DNA of 64,000 nucleotides from Sphingomonadaceae bacterium (lineage in GTDB: Bacteria > Pseudomonadota > Alphaproteobacteria > Sphingomonadales > Sphingomonadaceae), in the NCBI GenBank assembly GCA_947473355.1, contig CANJCQ010000007.1:1-64000 (forward strand), read 5' to 3'. The number at the start of each line of letters is the position of its first letter. Positions within the stretch are counted from its first letter, which is position 1. Shown here one piece after another: positions 10,157-18,903 of this stretch. The notes beneath the pieces were generated by a model that ran no database searches, had not been told where the DNA came from, and worked only from the letters and a program-made list of their open reading frames with translations. Both the position numbers and the translations under genes were made by a program.

Positions 10157-10534
10157 TCAGCCCGAAAACCGGAAACCAAACCGATAGTCGCGCATCCTGA
10201 GTTGCCGCTGAATGGATCGGGGCGGCATGACTGAATCCAGTTCGAGTTGGCCATCGGCCACTGCGACACTCTTGCCGAGTGTAAGTTCACGGGTGGCGGT
10301 CTCCCGGCCCGTCCCGATTCTAGCAAGGATCCGCACTTCACCGGCCCAGACGCAACGCGCCTCCATCGGGCAGCGGCTGTCTGAGAGAAGGCGGAGTGGT
10401 GTCACTCGAGGGCCGCCGACACGCACGGTCTGCCCGAATCTGGCTATGGTTGTGCCGTCGGATGCGGCCTCGGCCGGCAAAGTGGCGCAGGCGGCAAGCA
10501 GTACGACTGCGTAAAGGGGGAAAATCATTTTCAT
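10157..10534 (-). CDS. Putative secreted lipoprotein
   Basis: N-terminal signal with lipobox-like LLAAC; SRCPMEARCVWAGEVRI motif. Confidence 0.6.
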   Translation of the reverse strand: MKMIFPLYAVVLLAACATLPAEAASDGTTIARFGQTVRVGGPRVTPLRLLSDSRCPMEARCVWAGEVRILARIGTGRETATRELTLGKSVAVADGQLELDSVMPPRSIQRQLRMRDYRFGFRFSG

Positions 10535-10588
10535 GGCCCCATTATCGCTATTGCCGATGAACGGTTTCCGAATGGTGGTTCAGACGAT

Positions 10589-11218
10589 ATGGGCTTGGCA
10601 ATGAGCCTTTGCCAACTCTATCTGATCTCGCCCCTCAACGTCGGCGGCATGTTTCCCGAACGGCTGGTCCGGGCGCTTGACGCAGGGCAAGTCGCCGCCT
10701 TCCAGTTCCGCGTCAAGGATCTTGACGAACATTCCGCAGCCGCGCTGGCCGAACCCTTGCAGCGCATCTGCGCCGACCGCGAGGTCTCCTTCATCGTCAA
10801 CGATTCGATCAGCCTGGCCAAGCGGCTTGGCGCGGATGGTGTGCATCTTGGCCAGACGGACGGCACGATCACCGAGGCGCGGGAGCGGTTGGGGCGAGAT
10901 GCGCAGATCGGGGTGACCTGCCATGCCAGCCGTCATCTGGCGATGGAAGCCGGTGAGGCCGGGGCGGACTATGTCGCCTTCGGGGCATTTTTTGCGACCA
11001 CGACCAAGCAGGTCGAACACTTCGCCGAGCCCGAAATCCTGACCTGGTGGCAAGGGCTGTTCGAGCTGCCCTGCGTTGCCATTGGCGGGATCGCGCCGGA
11101 AAATGCACGCGAGCTGGCCCTTGCCGGGGCCGATTTTCTGGCGGTGTCGGGTGCGGTATGGAATGGCGATGAAGCAGCGGTAGTGGCGGCCTTCCACGCG
11201 GCGATAGCCGGAAAATAG
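10589..11218 (+). CDS. thiE: Thiamine phosphate synthase
   Basis: LYLISPLN, FQFRVKD, ADGVHLGQTDG, GVTCHASRHLAMEAGEAGADYVAFGAFF, AIGGIAPENA. Confidence 0.93.
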   Translation: MGLAMSLCQLYLISPLNVGGMFPERLVRALDAGQVAAFQFRVKDLDEHSAAALAEPLQRICADREVSFIVNDSISLAKRLGADGVHLGQTDGTITEARERLGRDAQIGVTCHASRHLAMEAGEAGADYVAFGAFFATTTKQVEHFAEPEILTWWQGLFELPCVAIGGIAPENARELALAGADFLAVSGAVWNGDEAAVVAAFHAAIAGK

Positions 11219-11303
11219 CACCTCCCTGTGAACCATTTGGCGCTTGCCTGCGTTTAGGGTTCAGCGGCACAAGTCTGGCCGCAGCACCAGCAGTGAGAGC
11301 GCC

Positions 11304-11708
11304 ATGATGACCAACCTGATTTCCTATGTTGCCGCGCTGGTGGTGTTTGTCGCCGTCGATATGGTCTGGCTCGGCACAATGTCGGGCCGGTTGTACAAGC
11401 CGATCCTTGGCGACATTCTGGCGCCGCAGTTCAATATGGCTGCCGCTGCCGCTTTCTATCTGCTTTACCCGATCGGGCTGGTGATTTTTGCGATCAATCC
11501 TGCGCTCAAGGCCGGCGGTGTTTCGACCGCGCTGCTTTATGGCGCGCTGTTCGGCTTCTTCACTTACGCGACCTATGATCTGACCAATCAGGTCACGCTG
11601 CGCAACTGGTCGAGTTTGCTGACCGTCGTCGATATAGCGTGGGGTTCGTTCCTTGGCGCGGTGACCGCCGCCAGCACTTTCTGGATTGTCAGCCGCTTCG
11701 CCGCCTAA
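11304..11708 (+). CDS. DUF2177 family membrane protein
   Basis: VVFVAVDMVWLGTM, YALFGFFTYATYDLTNQVTLRNWS characteristic blocks. Confidence 0.85.
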   Translation: MMTNLISYVAALVVFVAVDMVWLGTMSGRLYKPILGDILAPQFNMAAAAAFYLLYPIGLVIFAINPALKAGGVSTALLYGALFGFFTYATYDLTNQVTLRNWSSLLTVVDIAWGSFLGAVTAASTFWIVSRFAA

Positions 11709-12502
11709 TCGCGGCGCGGAGGGGCCGGGAAAAAGGCGTTGGTCCGCCGCGCATAGGCGGCGAAAGCCTCGGGCCGGGTGCGCCGCATGTGCGCTTCGAG
11801 CGGCGGAATGCCGGAGGCGTAAACCAGCGTCCAATACATAAACAGCGGCGCCAGCAAGGCCAGCCAGCCCGGCGTAAAGGTGCCGCCGATTGCCAGCAGG
11901 GGAAATGCGTACCAGCACAGCCACTCGCAGAAATAGTTGGGGTGACGTGACCAGGACCACAGGCCTTTGTCGCAAATGGTATGGGGGGCTGCGTTCCGCT
12001 TGAAATTGTGCAATTGCGAATCGGCGAGAGCTTCGCCCATGATGCCCAGCGCAAAGATCACAATCGCCAGCCCGTCCAGCCAGCGAAAATGCGGGTCGGG
12101 ATGATGCGCCGCCAGCATCACCGCGCCGACCAGCAACAGTGCGATCGCCGCCTGCGCCTGCAGGAACCAGAACAGCCGCAAGGCCGCTTTCGGCCCCCAG
12201 CTCTCCATTTTGGCGCGATAGCGCGGATCGTCGGGCACCTTGCGGGTGCGGCTGAAGATGTGGCCGCCCAGCCTCACCGACCAGCAAGCAGCCAGTGCCG
12301 CAGCCAGCCACTGCCGCCAATCGGGCGCTGCCCCGCCTTGCAGCGGCGCCAGCGCCAGCGCGCAGGCCACGGCGCCGGTGCCGAAGGTCCAGATCGTGTC
12401 GATCCAGCCCGAATTTCTGGTCATACGTTGCACCTGCCACGCGCCAGCCATTATGATCGCCAGCGCCAGCGCCGCGACGAACAGGCCTGTGAGCAGCCCC
12501 AT
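11705..12502 (-). CDS. DUF1295 / steroid 5-alpha-reductase-like membrane protein
   Basis: WSRHPNYFCEWLCWYAF, LRLFWFLQAQA, multiple TM segments. Confidence 0.85.
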   Translation of the reverse strand: MGLLTGLFVAALALAIIMAGAWQVQRMTRNSGWIDTIWTFGTGAVACALALAPLQGGAAPDWRQWLAAALAACWSVRLGGHIFSRTRKVPDDPRYRAKMESWGPKAALRLFWFLQAQAAIALLLVGAVMLAAHHPDPHFRWLDGLAIVIFALGIMGEALADSQLHNFKRNAAPHTICDKGLWSWSRHPNYFCEWLCWYAFPLLAIGGTFTPGWLALLAPLFMYWTLVYASGIPPLEAHMRRTRPEAFAAYARRTNAFFPAPPRRD

Positions 12503-13153
12503 CTAGATCGCAATCAGCGGCTGGATCAGCCGCCCGACGAACCCGTGCAAGGTCAGCCGACCGCGCATGGCGACCAGGCTGATGCAGGGGCCTTCGTTGC
12601 CAATCGTGATCTCATGATCACTCGCATGATCACCGCAATCGAAATCACCCGGGCCATAGCGCTGGCCATCGTGGCTGAAACTGCCGGTCAGCACGCAGGT
12701 CATTTCCGCCTCCTGGTGACCATGCGGCAACAGCCGGATGCCCGGTTTTGCCTTGAGCAGGAACACCCGCGTCGGGCTCTCCGCCGCAGGCTTCAGGCGT
12801 TGGATCTTAAGCCCCGGCGCAACCCAGCGCCATGGCTCGGTGTGCAGGCGGCGCACGAAGGCTGGAAGGCCGCCAAGTTCGCGCAAGTGTTTGCTGGGCG
12901 GCGGGGGAGCGGTCTGCACTGGCGCAGCCTCATCCAGCCGCGCCGTAATCCGCTCCAGTGCGCCATCGGTCATCGCCTCGCCCGTAAGCGCGCCGAGCAG
13001 CGCTCCACCGGCGTGCTCCATCGCGCCGACGAAGCCGCGACACTGGCTGCAAGCCAGCAAATGGGTGGCGAGTGCGATCTGCTCGCCGGGATCAAGCGTG
13101 CCCGCCGCATAGCCAAGCAGCAGGTCTTCGGTAGGATGACAGGTGATGCTCAT
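12503..13153 (-). CDS. chrR: ChrR-family zinc-binding cupin anti-sigma factor
   Basis: HLLACSQC (HX3CX2C zinc anti-sigma motif) plus C-terminal cupin PHGHQEAE...GDHASDHEI; adjacent to ECF sigma. Confidence 0.88.
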   Translation of the reverse strand: MSITCHPTEDLLLGYAAGTLDPGEQIALATHLLACSQCRGFVGAMEHAGGALLGALTGEAMTDGALERITARLDEAAPVQTAPPPPSKHLRELGGLPAFVRRLHTEPWRWVAPGLKIQRLKPAAESPTRVFLLKAKPGIRLLPHGHQEAEMTCVLTGSFSHDGQRYGPGDFDCGDHASDHEITIGNEGPCISLVAMRGRLTLHGFVGRLIQPLIAI

Positions 13154-13161
13154 GTCACGCC

Positions 13162-13731
13162 TTACAGCAAGCTGCGCAGTTTTGCGGCGGCAAGCCGCAT
13201 GCGCGATTTGACCGTGCCCAAGGGGATTTCCAGCAGTTCGGCAATGCGGCCATGGGCCTCCTCCTGATAGAATGACAGTTCGATCACCCGCCGCTGATCG
13301 GGCGGCAGACTTGCCAGCGCCCGGCGGACCTGCTCGCCCGACTGGCGCTGCACTAGCGCCGCGTCGGGCAGCGGAGCATCATCGCAAAGGTATTCGTCGT
13401 CAATATCGCTTGCGCCTTGCGTCGCATCGCCGCGCGTGCGGCGCAGCGCATCAATCCGCAAATTGCGCGCGATGGTAAAGATCCAGGCTGCGGCGTCGCC
13501 GGCGCCGGGATCGAATTTTTCCGCTTTGCGCCAGACGCGCAGCAAAGCCTCCTGGGCCAGCTCCTCGGCCATATGCTCGTCGAGACCAGAGCGGCGCAGG
13601 AAGGCTTTGATGCGTGGCGCGAAATGGCCAAACAACTGGCCAAAGGCGGCCTTGTCCTGCTTCCGGGCAATCGCGAGGATCAGCGCGGACCATTGCTGGG
13701 GCGGGCGGACTTCTGCATTGCCATCCGACAT
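13162..13731 (-). CDS. rpoE: ECF (RpoE/ECF11-like) sigma-70 family factor
   Basis: Sigma-2 (EELAQEALLRVWRKAEKFDP..AAWIFTIARNLRIDALRR) and sigma-4 (LPPDQRRVIELSFYQEEAHGRIAELLEIPLGTVKSRMRLA); in-frame ATG at 13845 also possible. Confidence 0.92.
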   Translation of the reverse strand: MSDGNAEVRPPQQWSALILAIARKQDKAAFGQLFGHFAPRIKAFLRRSGLDEHMAEELAQEALLRVWRKAEKFDPGAGDAAAWIFTIARNLRIDALRRTRGDATQGASDIDDEYLCDDAPLPDAALVQRQSGEQVRRALASLPPDQRRVIELSFYQEEAHGRIAELLEIPLGTVKSRMRLAAAKLRSLL

Positions 13732-13852
13732 TGCCTGCCCCTCTTGCGCCTGTCCCTTATGCACGACGCGCGCAGCCCGCATGGCACAAATCCCCGCGAT
13801 CGGCGAGGGCCAAACGGCCATCTGGGTTGGGCATAGGACCTCCATGGCTGCT

Positions 13853-13880
13853 CAAACGCAGCAAAATGCAATTTGGATCA
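13853..13880 (-). promoter_or_regulatory. Candidate ECF11/RpoE-type promoter driving the sigma/anti-sigma operon
   Basis: Minus strand TGATCC-N16-CGTTTG upstream of rpoE. Confidence 0.6.
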
Positions 13881-13888
13881 CTCGGTGG

Positions 13889-13916
13889 TGATCCAATCTT
13901 GCGGCGGCTGCGTAAC
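13889..13916 (+). promoter_or_regulatory. Candidate ECF11/RpoE-type promoter driving the COG2907-DUF1365 operon
   Basis: TGATCC-N16-CGTAAC, ending 15 nt before the ATG at 13932. Confidence 0.65.
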
Positions 13917-13931
13917 GCCTCATCAGTGTCT

Positions 13932-15299
13932 ATGTTCCAACCCGCATCGCCCGATGGCACGCTCAAAATTGCCGTCATCGGCTCGGGCGTCTCCGGCCTT
14001 TCCGCTGCCTGGCTGCTCGGCAAGCGCCACAATGTGACGATTTACGAAGCGGCAGACCGTGCGGGCGGCCATGCCAATACGGTTACGGTGGAAAGCGGCG
14101 GGCAGGATATCCCGGTCGATACCGGCTTCATCGTGTTCAACCGCATGACCTATCCCAATCTCACCGCACTGTTTGATCACCTGCAGGTCCCGACCGAGCT
14201 TACCCGTATGTCGTTCGCCGCTTCGCTCGATCATGGCGGCATGGAATATGCCGGGGGCTCCGGCCTTGGCGGGCTGTTTGCGCAGAAGGCCAATGCGCTG
14301 CGCCCGCGCTTCCTCTCGATGCTGGCGGGGGTGCGCAGATTTTATCGCAATGCCGTCATCGATTCCGCTGAGCCGGGCTTTGAAAAGTTGTCGCTCGGCG
14401 AATATGTCGCGCGCGGCAACTACAGCGATGCCTTCCGCGATGATCACCTGCTGCCGATGGGTAGTGCGATCTGGTCAGCCAGCAAGGCGGAAATGCTGGC
14501 GTTCCCGGCGCTGGCCTACATCCGCTTTCATTCCAACCATGGCCTGCTGCAGATCGCCGGGCGACCGGCATGGGAGACCGTTACCGGCGGCAGCGCGGTC
14601 TATGTGCAGCGCCTGCTGGACGAATACTCGGGCCGGATCCGGCTGGGCCGGGCGGTCGTGCGCATCGAGCGCGATACTGACGGCGTGCGGATTTTTGATT
14701 CGCAGGGCAACTGCGAGCTCTTCGACCACGTCGTAATCGCGGCTCACGCCAATCAGGCCCTCGCCATGCTCGCCGCGCCCAGCGAGCTGGAGTGCGCGCT
14801 GCTCGGCAAATTCCGCTATCAGCGCAATCATGCCGTGCTCCATTCCGATCCTTCGTTTATGCCCCGCAGGCAAGCGGCCTGGGCCTGCTGGAACTATATC
14901 GGCGGCGAGCACAGCGATGGCAGCGACGCCAGCTTCACCTACTGGATGAACCGACTGCAAAACCTGCCCGGCAAGAAGCAGTTTTTCGTCACGCTCAATC
15001 CCAAGCACCCGGTGCGGCCGGACGCGATGCACCACAGCGAAATCTACGACCATCCGCTGTTCGATGCCGAAGCAATCGCGGCACAGAGCCAGCTTTGGCA
15101 ATTGCAGGGAAGTCAGCGCACCTGGTTCTGCGGGGCCTATTTCGGCGCTGGGTTCCATGAGGATGGCCTGCAGGCCGGGCTGGCTGTTGCCGAACAGCTT
15201 GGCGGGGTGGAGCGGCCCTGGCAGGTCGCCGATCCCTCGGGTCGCATCGCGCTGGGGCCGAGGCCCGCCAGCCGGAGCGCCACTGAATTCGCGCCGTGA
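13932..15299 (+). CDS. FAD-dependent amine-oxidase-like protein (COG2907)
   Basis: KIAVIGSGVSGLSAAWLL..ITIYEAADRAGGHANTV; FIVFNRMTYPNL; WFCGAYFGAGFHEDGLQAGLAVAE. Confidence 0.9.
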   Translation: MFQPASPDGTLKIAVIGSGVSGLSAAWLLGKRHNVTIYEAADRAGGHANTVTVESGGQDIPVDTGFIVFNRMTYPNLTALFDHLQVPTELTRMSFAASLDHGGMEYAGGSGLGGLFAQKANALRPRFLSMLAGVRRFYRNAVIDSAEPGFEKLSLGEYVARGNYSDAFRDDHLLPMGSAIWSASKAEMLAFPALAYIRFHSNHGLLQIAGRPAWETVTGGSAVYVQRLLDEYSGRIRLGRAVVRIERDTDGVRIFDSQGNCELFDHVVIAAHANQALAMLAAPSELECALLGKFRYQRNHAVLHSDPSFMPRRQAAWACWNYIGGEHSDGSDASFTYWMNRLQNLPGKKQFFVTLNPKHPVRPDAMHHSEIYDHPLFDAEAIAAQSQLWQLQGSQRTWFCGAYFGAGFHEDGLQAGLAVAEQLGGVERPWQVADPSGRIALGPRPASRSATEFAP

Positions 15300-16045
15300 G
15301 CACCAGTTCGGCGATCTACGTCGGCGCGGTGATGCATCGCCGCCTGGCGCCGCGCCGCCACCGCTTCCGCTATCGAGGCTTCTGGCTGCTGCTCGATCTG
15401 GACCAGCTGGACTGGCTGGATTCGCGGCTGTGGCTGTTCTCGTACAATCGCTTCAACCTGTTCAGCTTCTTCAATCGGGACCATGGCGATGGCAGTGCCA
15501 CGCCGCTGCGTGCGCAGATCGAAGCACAGCTTGACGAGGCGGGCATCGATTGGTCCGGTGGCAGCATCCGCTTGCTCTTCATGCCGCGCTCGCTGGGGCA
15601 CTGCTTCAATCCGCTCAGCGTCTACTTCTGTGACCATGCCGATGGGCGCCCGGCGGCGCTTGTCTATCAGGTGCACAACACTTTCGGCGAGCGCCACTCC
15701 TATGTTCTGCCGGCGCGGGGGCAGGGGCGCCAGCTGCAGGCCTGCGATAAGGCGTTCTACGTCTCGCCCTTCATGGACATGGAACTGCGCTATGAATTCG
15801 CTGTCTCCATGCCTGCCGAACGGCTCAATCTGGCTATCCGCCTGCGCCAGAAGGGAGAGACGCTGCTGGTGGCGGTGCTTGCGGGCGAGCGGCGCGTGCT
15901 TGATGACCGGGCGCTGCTACGGCTGTTCCTGACCATTCCGGCGCAGACGCTGACCACGGTTGCGGCGATTCACTGGCAGGCCTTGCGGCTGTGGCTCAAG
16001 GGCCTGCGCATCCGCCGTCATGTCCCGGCGGAAGCTGCGGCCTAA
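15296..16045 (+). CDS. DUF1365 family protein
   Basis: IYVGAVMHRRLAPRRHRFRYRGFWLLLDLDQL, LGHCFNPLSVYFC; overlaps upstream stop by 4 nt. Confidence 0.92.
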   Translation: MSTSSAIYVGAVMHRRLAPRRHRFRYRGFWLLLDLDQLDWLDSRLWLFSYNRFNLFSFFNRDHGDGSATPLRAQIEAQLDEAGIDWSGGSIRLLFMPRSLGHCFNPLSVYFCDHADGRPAALVYQVHNTFGERHSYVLPARGQGRQLQACDKAFYVSPFMDMELRYEFAVSMPAERLNLAIRLRQKGETLLVAVLAGERRVLDDRALLRLFLTIPAQTLTTVAAIHWQALRLWLKGLRIRRHVPAEAAA

Positions 16046-16062
16046 TTCAGGAAAGCCCTAAA

Positions 16063-16869
16063 TCAGGAAAGAAAGGCCCGCACCGCGGCAATCGCCGGGA
16101 CGAGGCGTTCTTCCGGCCCCATGCCAGCTTCCGCCTTCGCTGCCATTGGCAATTCCAGCCCGATCGTTACTTCGCGGGGCAGGGCCGCCAGCAATTCGTC
16201 CAGCGGCAAATCTCCTTCGCCCGGCGTAAGCCGGTTGTCGCGGGCTTCCATGCCATAATCAGGATTGGTCGCGGGCATTGGCACGTCGCAGATCTGGAAA
16301 TAGCCGATCACAGCCGGATCGACATGGGCCAGATCTGCTGCCTGCGATCCGCCGCGATAGAAATGCATTGCATCGATCAGCACCCTCGCATTGGCCGCGC
16401 CGCTCTCCGCCACAAAGTCCGCTGCCTCGTGCACATTTATCGGCCACATCATCGGCATATATTCGAGCGCCGCGAGCATGCCGCGCGCCGCTGCCATCTG
16501 GGCATAGAGCGCGAACTGGTCGAAGGCGCGAGGGCGGTCTTGTTCCATGACGATGCAATTGACCATCGGCGCGCCCAGTTCGGCCATCACGTCCATGGTC
16601 GTGGCCATATCGGCGATTTCCATGCCGGGCAGGATCAGGAACCCTTCTCCCAGCGAGACTGCGACATTGTTAGCGCTCAACGCCGCTTTGGTGTCACGCA
16701 GCAGTGCTGGATCACTGCGTAGATCCCAGGCGGGATAACCATGTGGATTGGCGGCAATCGGGCTGGGGGCAAAGCCGACCTTGCCCATGCCCAGCCTCGC
16801 CGCCAGTTCGACATATTGCACCGGCGGCATGCCCAGCGCGCTGATGAATTCAAGGGCCAGCCGGTCCAT
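16063..16869 (-). CDS. Sugar phosphate isomerase/epimerase-like TIM-barrel protein
   Basis: AALEYMPMMWPINVHEAADFV, ARVLIDAMHFYRGG, GYFQICD metal-binding motifs of the xylose-isomerase-like family. Confidence 0.8.
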   Translation of the reverse strand: MDRLALEFISALGMPPVQYVELAARLGMGKVGFAPSPIAANPHGYPAWDLRSDPALLRDTKAALSANNVAVSLGEGFLILPGMEIADMATTMDVMAELGAPMVNCIVMEQDRPRAFDQFALYAQMAAARGMLAALEYMPMMWPINVHEAADFVAESGAANARVLIDAMHFYRGGSQAADLAHVDPAVIGYFQICDVPMPATNPDYGMEARDNRLTPGEGDLPLDELLAALPREVTIGLELPMAAKAEAGMGPEERLVPAIAAVRAFLS

Positions 16870-16887
16870 TATTCTCTCCTTGCCGGA

Positions 16888-17421
16888 TCAGCAGACCACC
16901 GGTGTTTCGTCTTCTTCCAGCTGGCGGACATCGCGCAACATGCGGGCGAACAGCATCAGCTCGTCAATCGAATAGCCAGCCAGATTGCGCTGGACAATGC
17001 GGGCCATTTCCTCGCGCACCCGCTGGCAGGCTTTCTGCCCGAGCGGGGTCAGGGACAGTTCGCTGCGGCGACGGTCGTGGCGGCCGGGGCTGGCGGTGAC
17101 GAGGCCGGCCTCGGTCAGGCGCGACAGCTCGGCGGTGATCAGGCTGCGTCCGGCTTTCAACATTTCGCTGAGATCGAGCGGGTAGATTTTGCCGCCGGAG
17201 ATCAGGCTGAGAATGAAGGCGCCACGCGGACCGAGGTCATATTGCCGGGTGACCTTGAGCGTCGCTGCGCGCAGTGGCCGATGCGCAAAGGCGAGTCCTT
17301 CCAGCACGTGGCTCAGCTCTTCCCAGGTGAGGGCGTCGACGCTTTTCGAACTGTCTGCCAATGGCGTTTTGTCTGGCAATGGCTGGGCCTCGGTCAAACA
17401 GGCATGCCAATTGCCGTCCAC
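16888..17421 (-). CDS. MarR family transcriptional regulator
   Basis: LKAGRSLITAELSRLTEAGLVTASPGRHDRRRSELSLTPLGQ winged-helix. Confidence 0.85.
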   Translation of the reverse strand: MDGNWHACLTEAQPLPDKTPLADSSKSVDALTWEELSHVLEGLAFAHRPLRAATLKVTRQYDLGPRGAFILSLISGGKIYPLDLSEMLKAGRSLITAELSRLTEAGLVTASPGRHDRRRSELSLTPLGQKACQRVREEMARIVQRNLAGYSIDELMLFARMLRDVRQLEEDETPVVC

Positions 17422-18056
17422 CAGGCAAGGCCAATCCCGATGACGGCGGCAATCAGGAACCGCCCCCAGCCCGCCGGCACCAGCGCGCCAGCCGGATTAT
17501 CGATCTGCCGGTCATATCCGGTGACCATCGGTCGCACCAGATTGCGCTTGCGCACTACCAGATAGAACAGCACCGCAAGCATATGGATCGCCACGACAAT
17601 CTGCAGAACAGTAAAGCTCAGCTCATGAAATTCAGCAGCCGTGCGGCCCTGATCGAAGCTGACAAGATAGGAAAGCGGCCCCGATTCCAGCCCGTCGATA
17701 TCGACCGCAAACAGCCCTGTGCCGATTTGCAGGATCAACAGCAGCAGCATGGCGAGCACGCTATAACCGCCGACCGGATTGTGGCCCGGCTTGTGGCCAG
17801 TCCTATTGCTGCGCAGATAGGCGATGACCGCTGAGGGCGAGCGCAGGAAGCTGCCAAAGCGCGCGGTATTGCTGCCGATCAGGCCCCAGATCAGACGGAA
17901 CGCCACCAGCCCGAGCAGCACCGAGCCAGAGAGCCGGTGCAGGTCCATCTTGCCATATTCGGCTGCGCCCCAGGAAAAGCCGACCAGCCCGACGACCAGC
18001 CAGTGAAACAATCGGGTGGGCATGTCCCAGACACGAACGGGCGACGTCAGGCTCAT
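17394..18056 (-). CDS. Cytochrome b561-family protein
   Basis: VRVWDMPTRLFHWLVVGLVGFSW, GYSVLAMLLLLILQIGTGLFA; diheme-like His in TM segments. Confidence 0.87.
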   Translation of the reverse strand: MSLTSPVRVWDMPTRLFHWLVVGLVGFSWGAAEYGKMDLHRLSGSVLLGLVAFRLIWGLIGSNTARFGSFLRSPSAVIAYLRSNRTGHKPGHNPVGGYSVLAMLLLLILQIGTGLFAVDIDGLESGPLSYLVSFDQGRTAAEFHELSFTVLQIVVAIHMLAVLFYLVVRKRNLVRPMVTGYDRQIDNPAGALVPAGWGRFLIAAVIGIGLAWWTAIGMPV

Positions 18057-18391
18057 GCGTGGGCCTTTGCTGCGAAAGAGTTGCACAAAGCATCTGCCCG
18101 CACAGGTCCGCCGCCCAGCAACTGGCAGGTGCCGCAGCCACCTTGCGCTGCTGCCGAGAAGAAAGAGCAACCGCCGCAGTGCTTCTTTGGATCGGCGGAC
18201 ACTTCGACATAGCCGAGTGAGCGCCGCCGGCCCTTCTGGCTGAACGGCAAGGTTGCGGGATCATAGCAGGCCGGGGTATCAGCGGCGCGAGTGCGGCCAG
18301 CGGCGAGCAGGGCCAGCGGTGCGCCGGCGGCAAGGGTGAGGAAATTGCGGCGAGCCAATGAATTTGGGGCCAATGAAATGTGGGATGTCAT
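18053..18391 (-). CDS. High-potential iron-sulfur protein (HiPIP), Tat-exported
   Basis: ARRNFLTLAAGAPLALLAAG Tat-like signal; KHCGGCSFF...CGTCQLLGGGPVRADALCNSF matches HiPIP cysteine pattern. Confidence 0.87.
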   Translation of the reverse strand: MTSHISLAPNSLARRNFLTLAAGAPLALLAAGRTRAADTPACYDPATLPFSQKGRRRSLGYVEVSADPKKHCGGCSFFSAAAQGGCGTCQLLGGGPVRADALCNSFAAKAHA

Positions 18392-18395
18392 GGCG

Positions 18396-18899
18396 TCAGG
18401 CTCCTGCGCGGGGAGGCCCCGGCTGGACCAGTTCCAGCCGATAGCCTTCGGGGTCACTCATCATCAGCACCTGATAGCCTTGACCCCCGGCGCGGACTTC
18501 GCCGTGGGCATAGCCAAGCTGGGTCAGCCGCACGGCCAGCGCCGCCAGATCGGTCACCCGGATCACCAGCCGCGAAAAGTCATTGCCGTGGGTCAGGCTT
18601 TTTGGAGCATTTGGCGACGTGTCGTGCATCAGCAACAACGACGCCTGGCCAGGATTACCGGGGAACTGGAGGATGGTTTCGGTGCGGGTGCCAGCCGGCA
18701 GGGTCGCTGCGACCTTAAGGCCGAGCGCCTGGGTATAGAAGGCAATCTCGCGGTCGAGATCGACGACATTGAGCGCCGTGCCGATGAAGCTCGATCCCTG
18801 TGCCAGCGTGGTCGGCGTGGTCGGCGCGGTTGGTGCGAGCTCCGCTGCCAGCGCAGGCGTGCCCAGCGATGCTGCCAGTGTCATCAGGAGCCAGCGCAT
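18396..18899 (-). CDS. Putatively exported VOC/glyoxalase-like protein
   Basis: Signal-peptide-like MRWLLMTLAASLGTPALAA, then GTALNVVDLDREIAFYTQALGLKV...DPEGYRLELVQ. Confidence 0.82.
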   Translation of the reverse strand: MRWLLMTLAASLGTPALAAELAPTAPTTPTTLAQGSSFIGTALNVVDLDREIAFYTQALGLKVAATLPAGTRTETILQFPGNPGQASLLLMHDTSPNAPKSLTHGNDFSRLVIRVTDLAALAVRLTQLGYAHGEVRAGGQGYQVLMMSDPEGYRLELVQPGPPRAGA

Positions 18900-18903
18900 A
18901 GCC

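Noticed and set aside
10541-10600. TPP riboswitch upstream of thiE
   Set aside because: No recognisable CUGAGA ... ACCUGAUC-type thi-box in the short upstream gap.
10869-12440. 523-aa minus-strand ORF spanning thiE, DUF2177 and part of DUF1295
   Set aside because: Crosses several real genes in the wrong frame; no coherent domain.
11981-13267. 428-aa plus-strand ORF opposite DUF1295/ChrR
   Set aside because: Antisense shadow; Q/R/H-rich translation.
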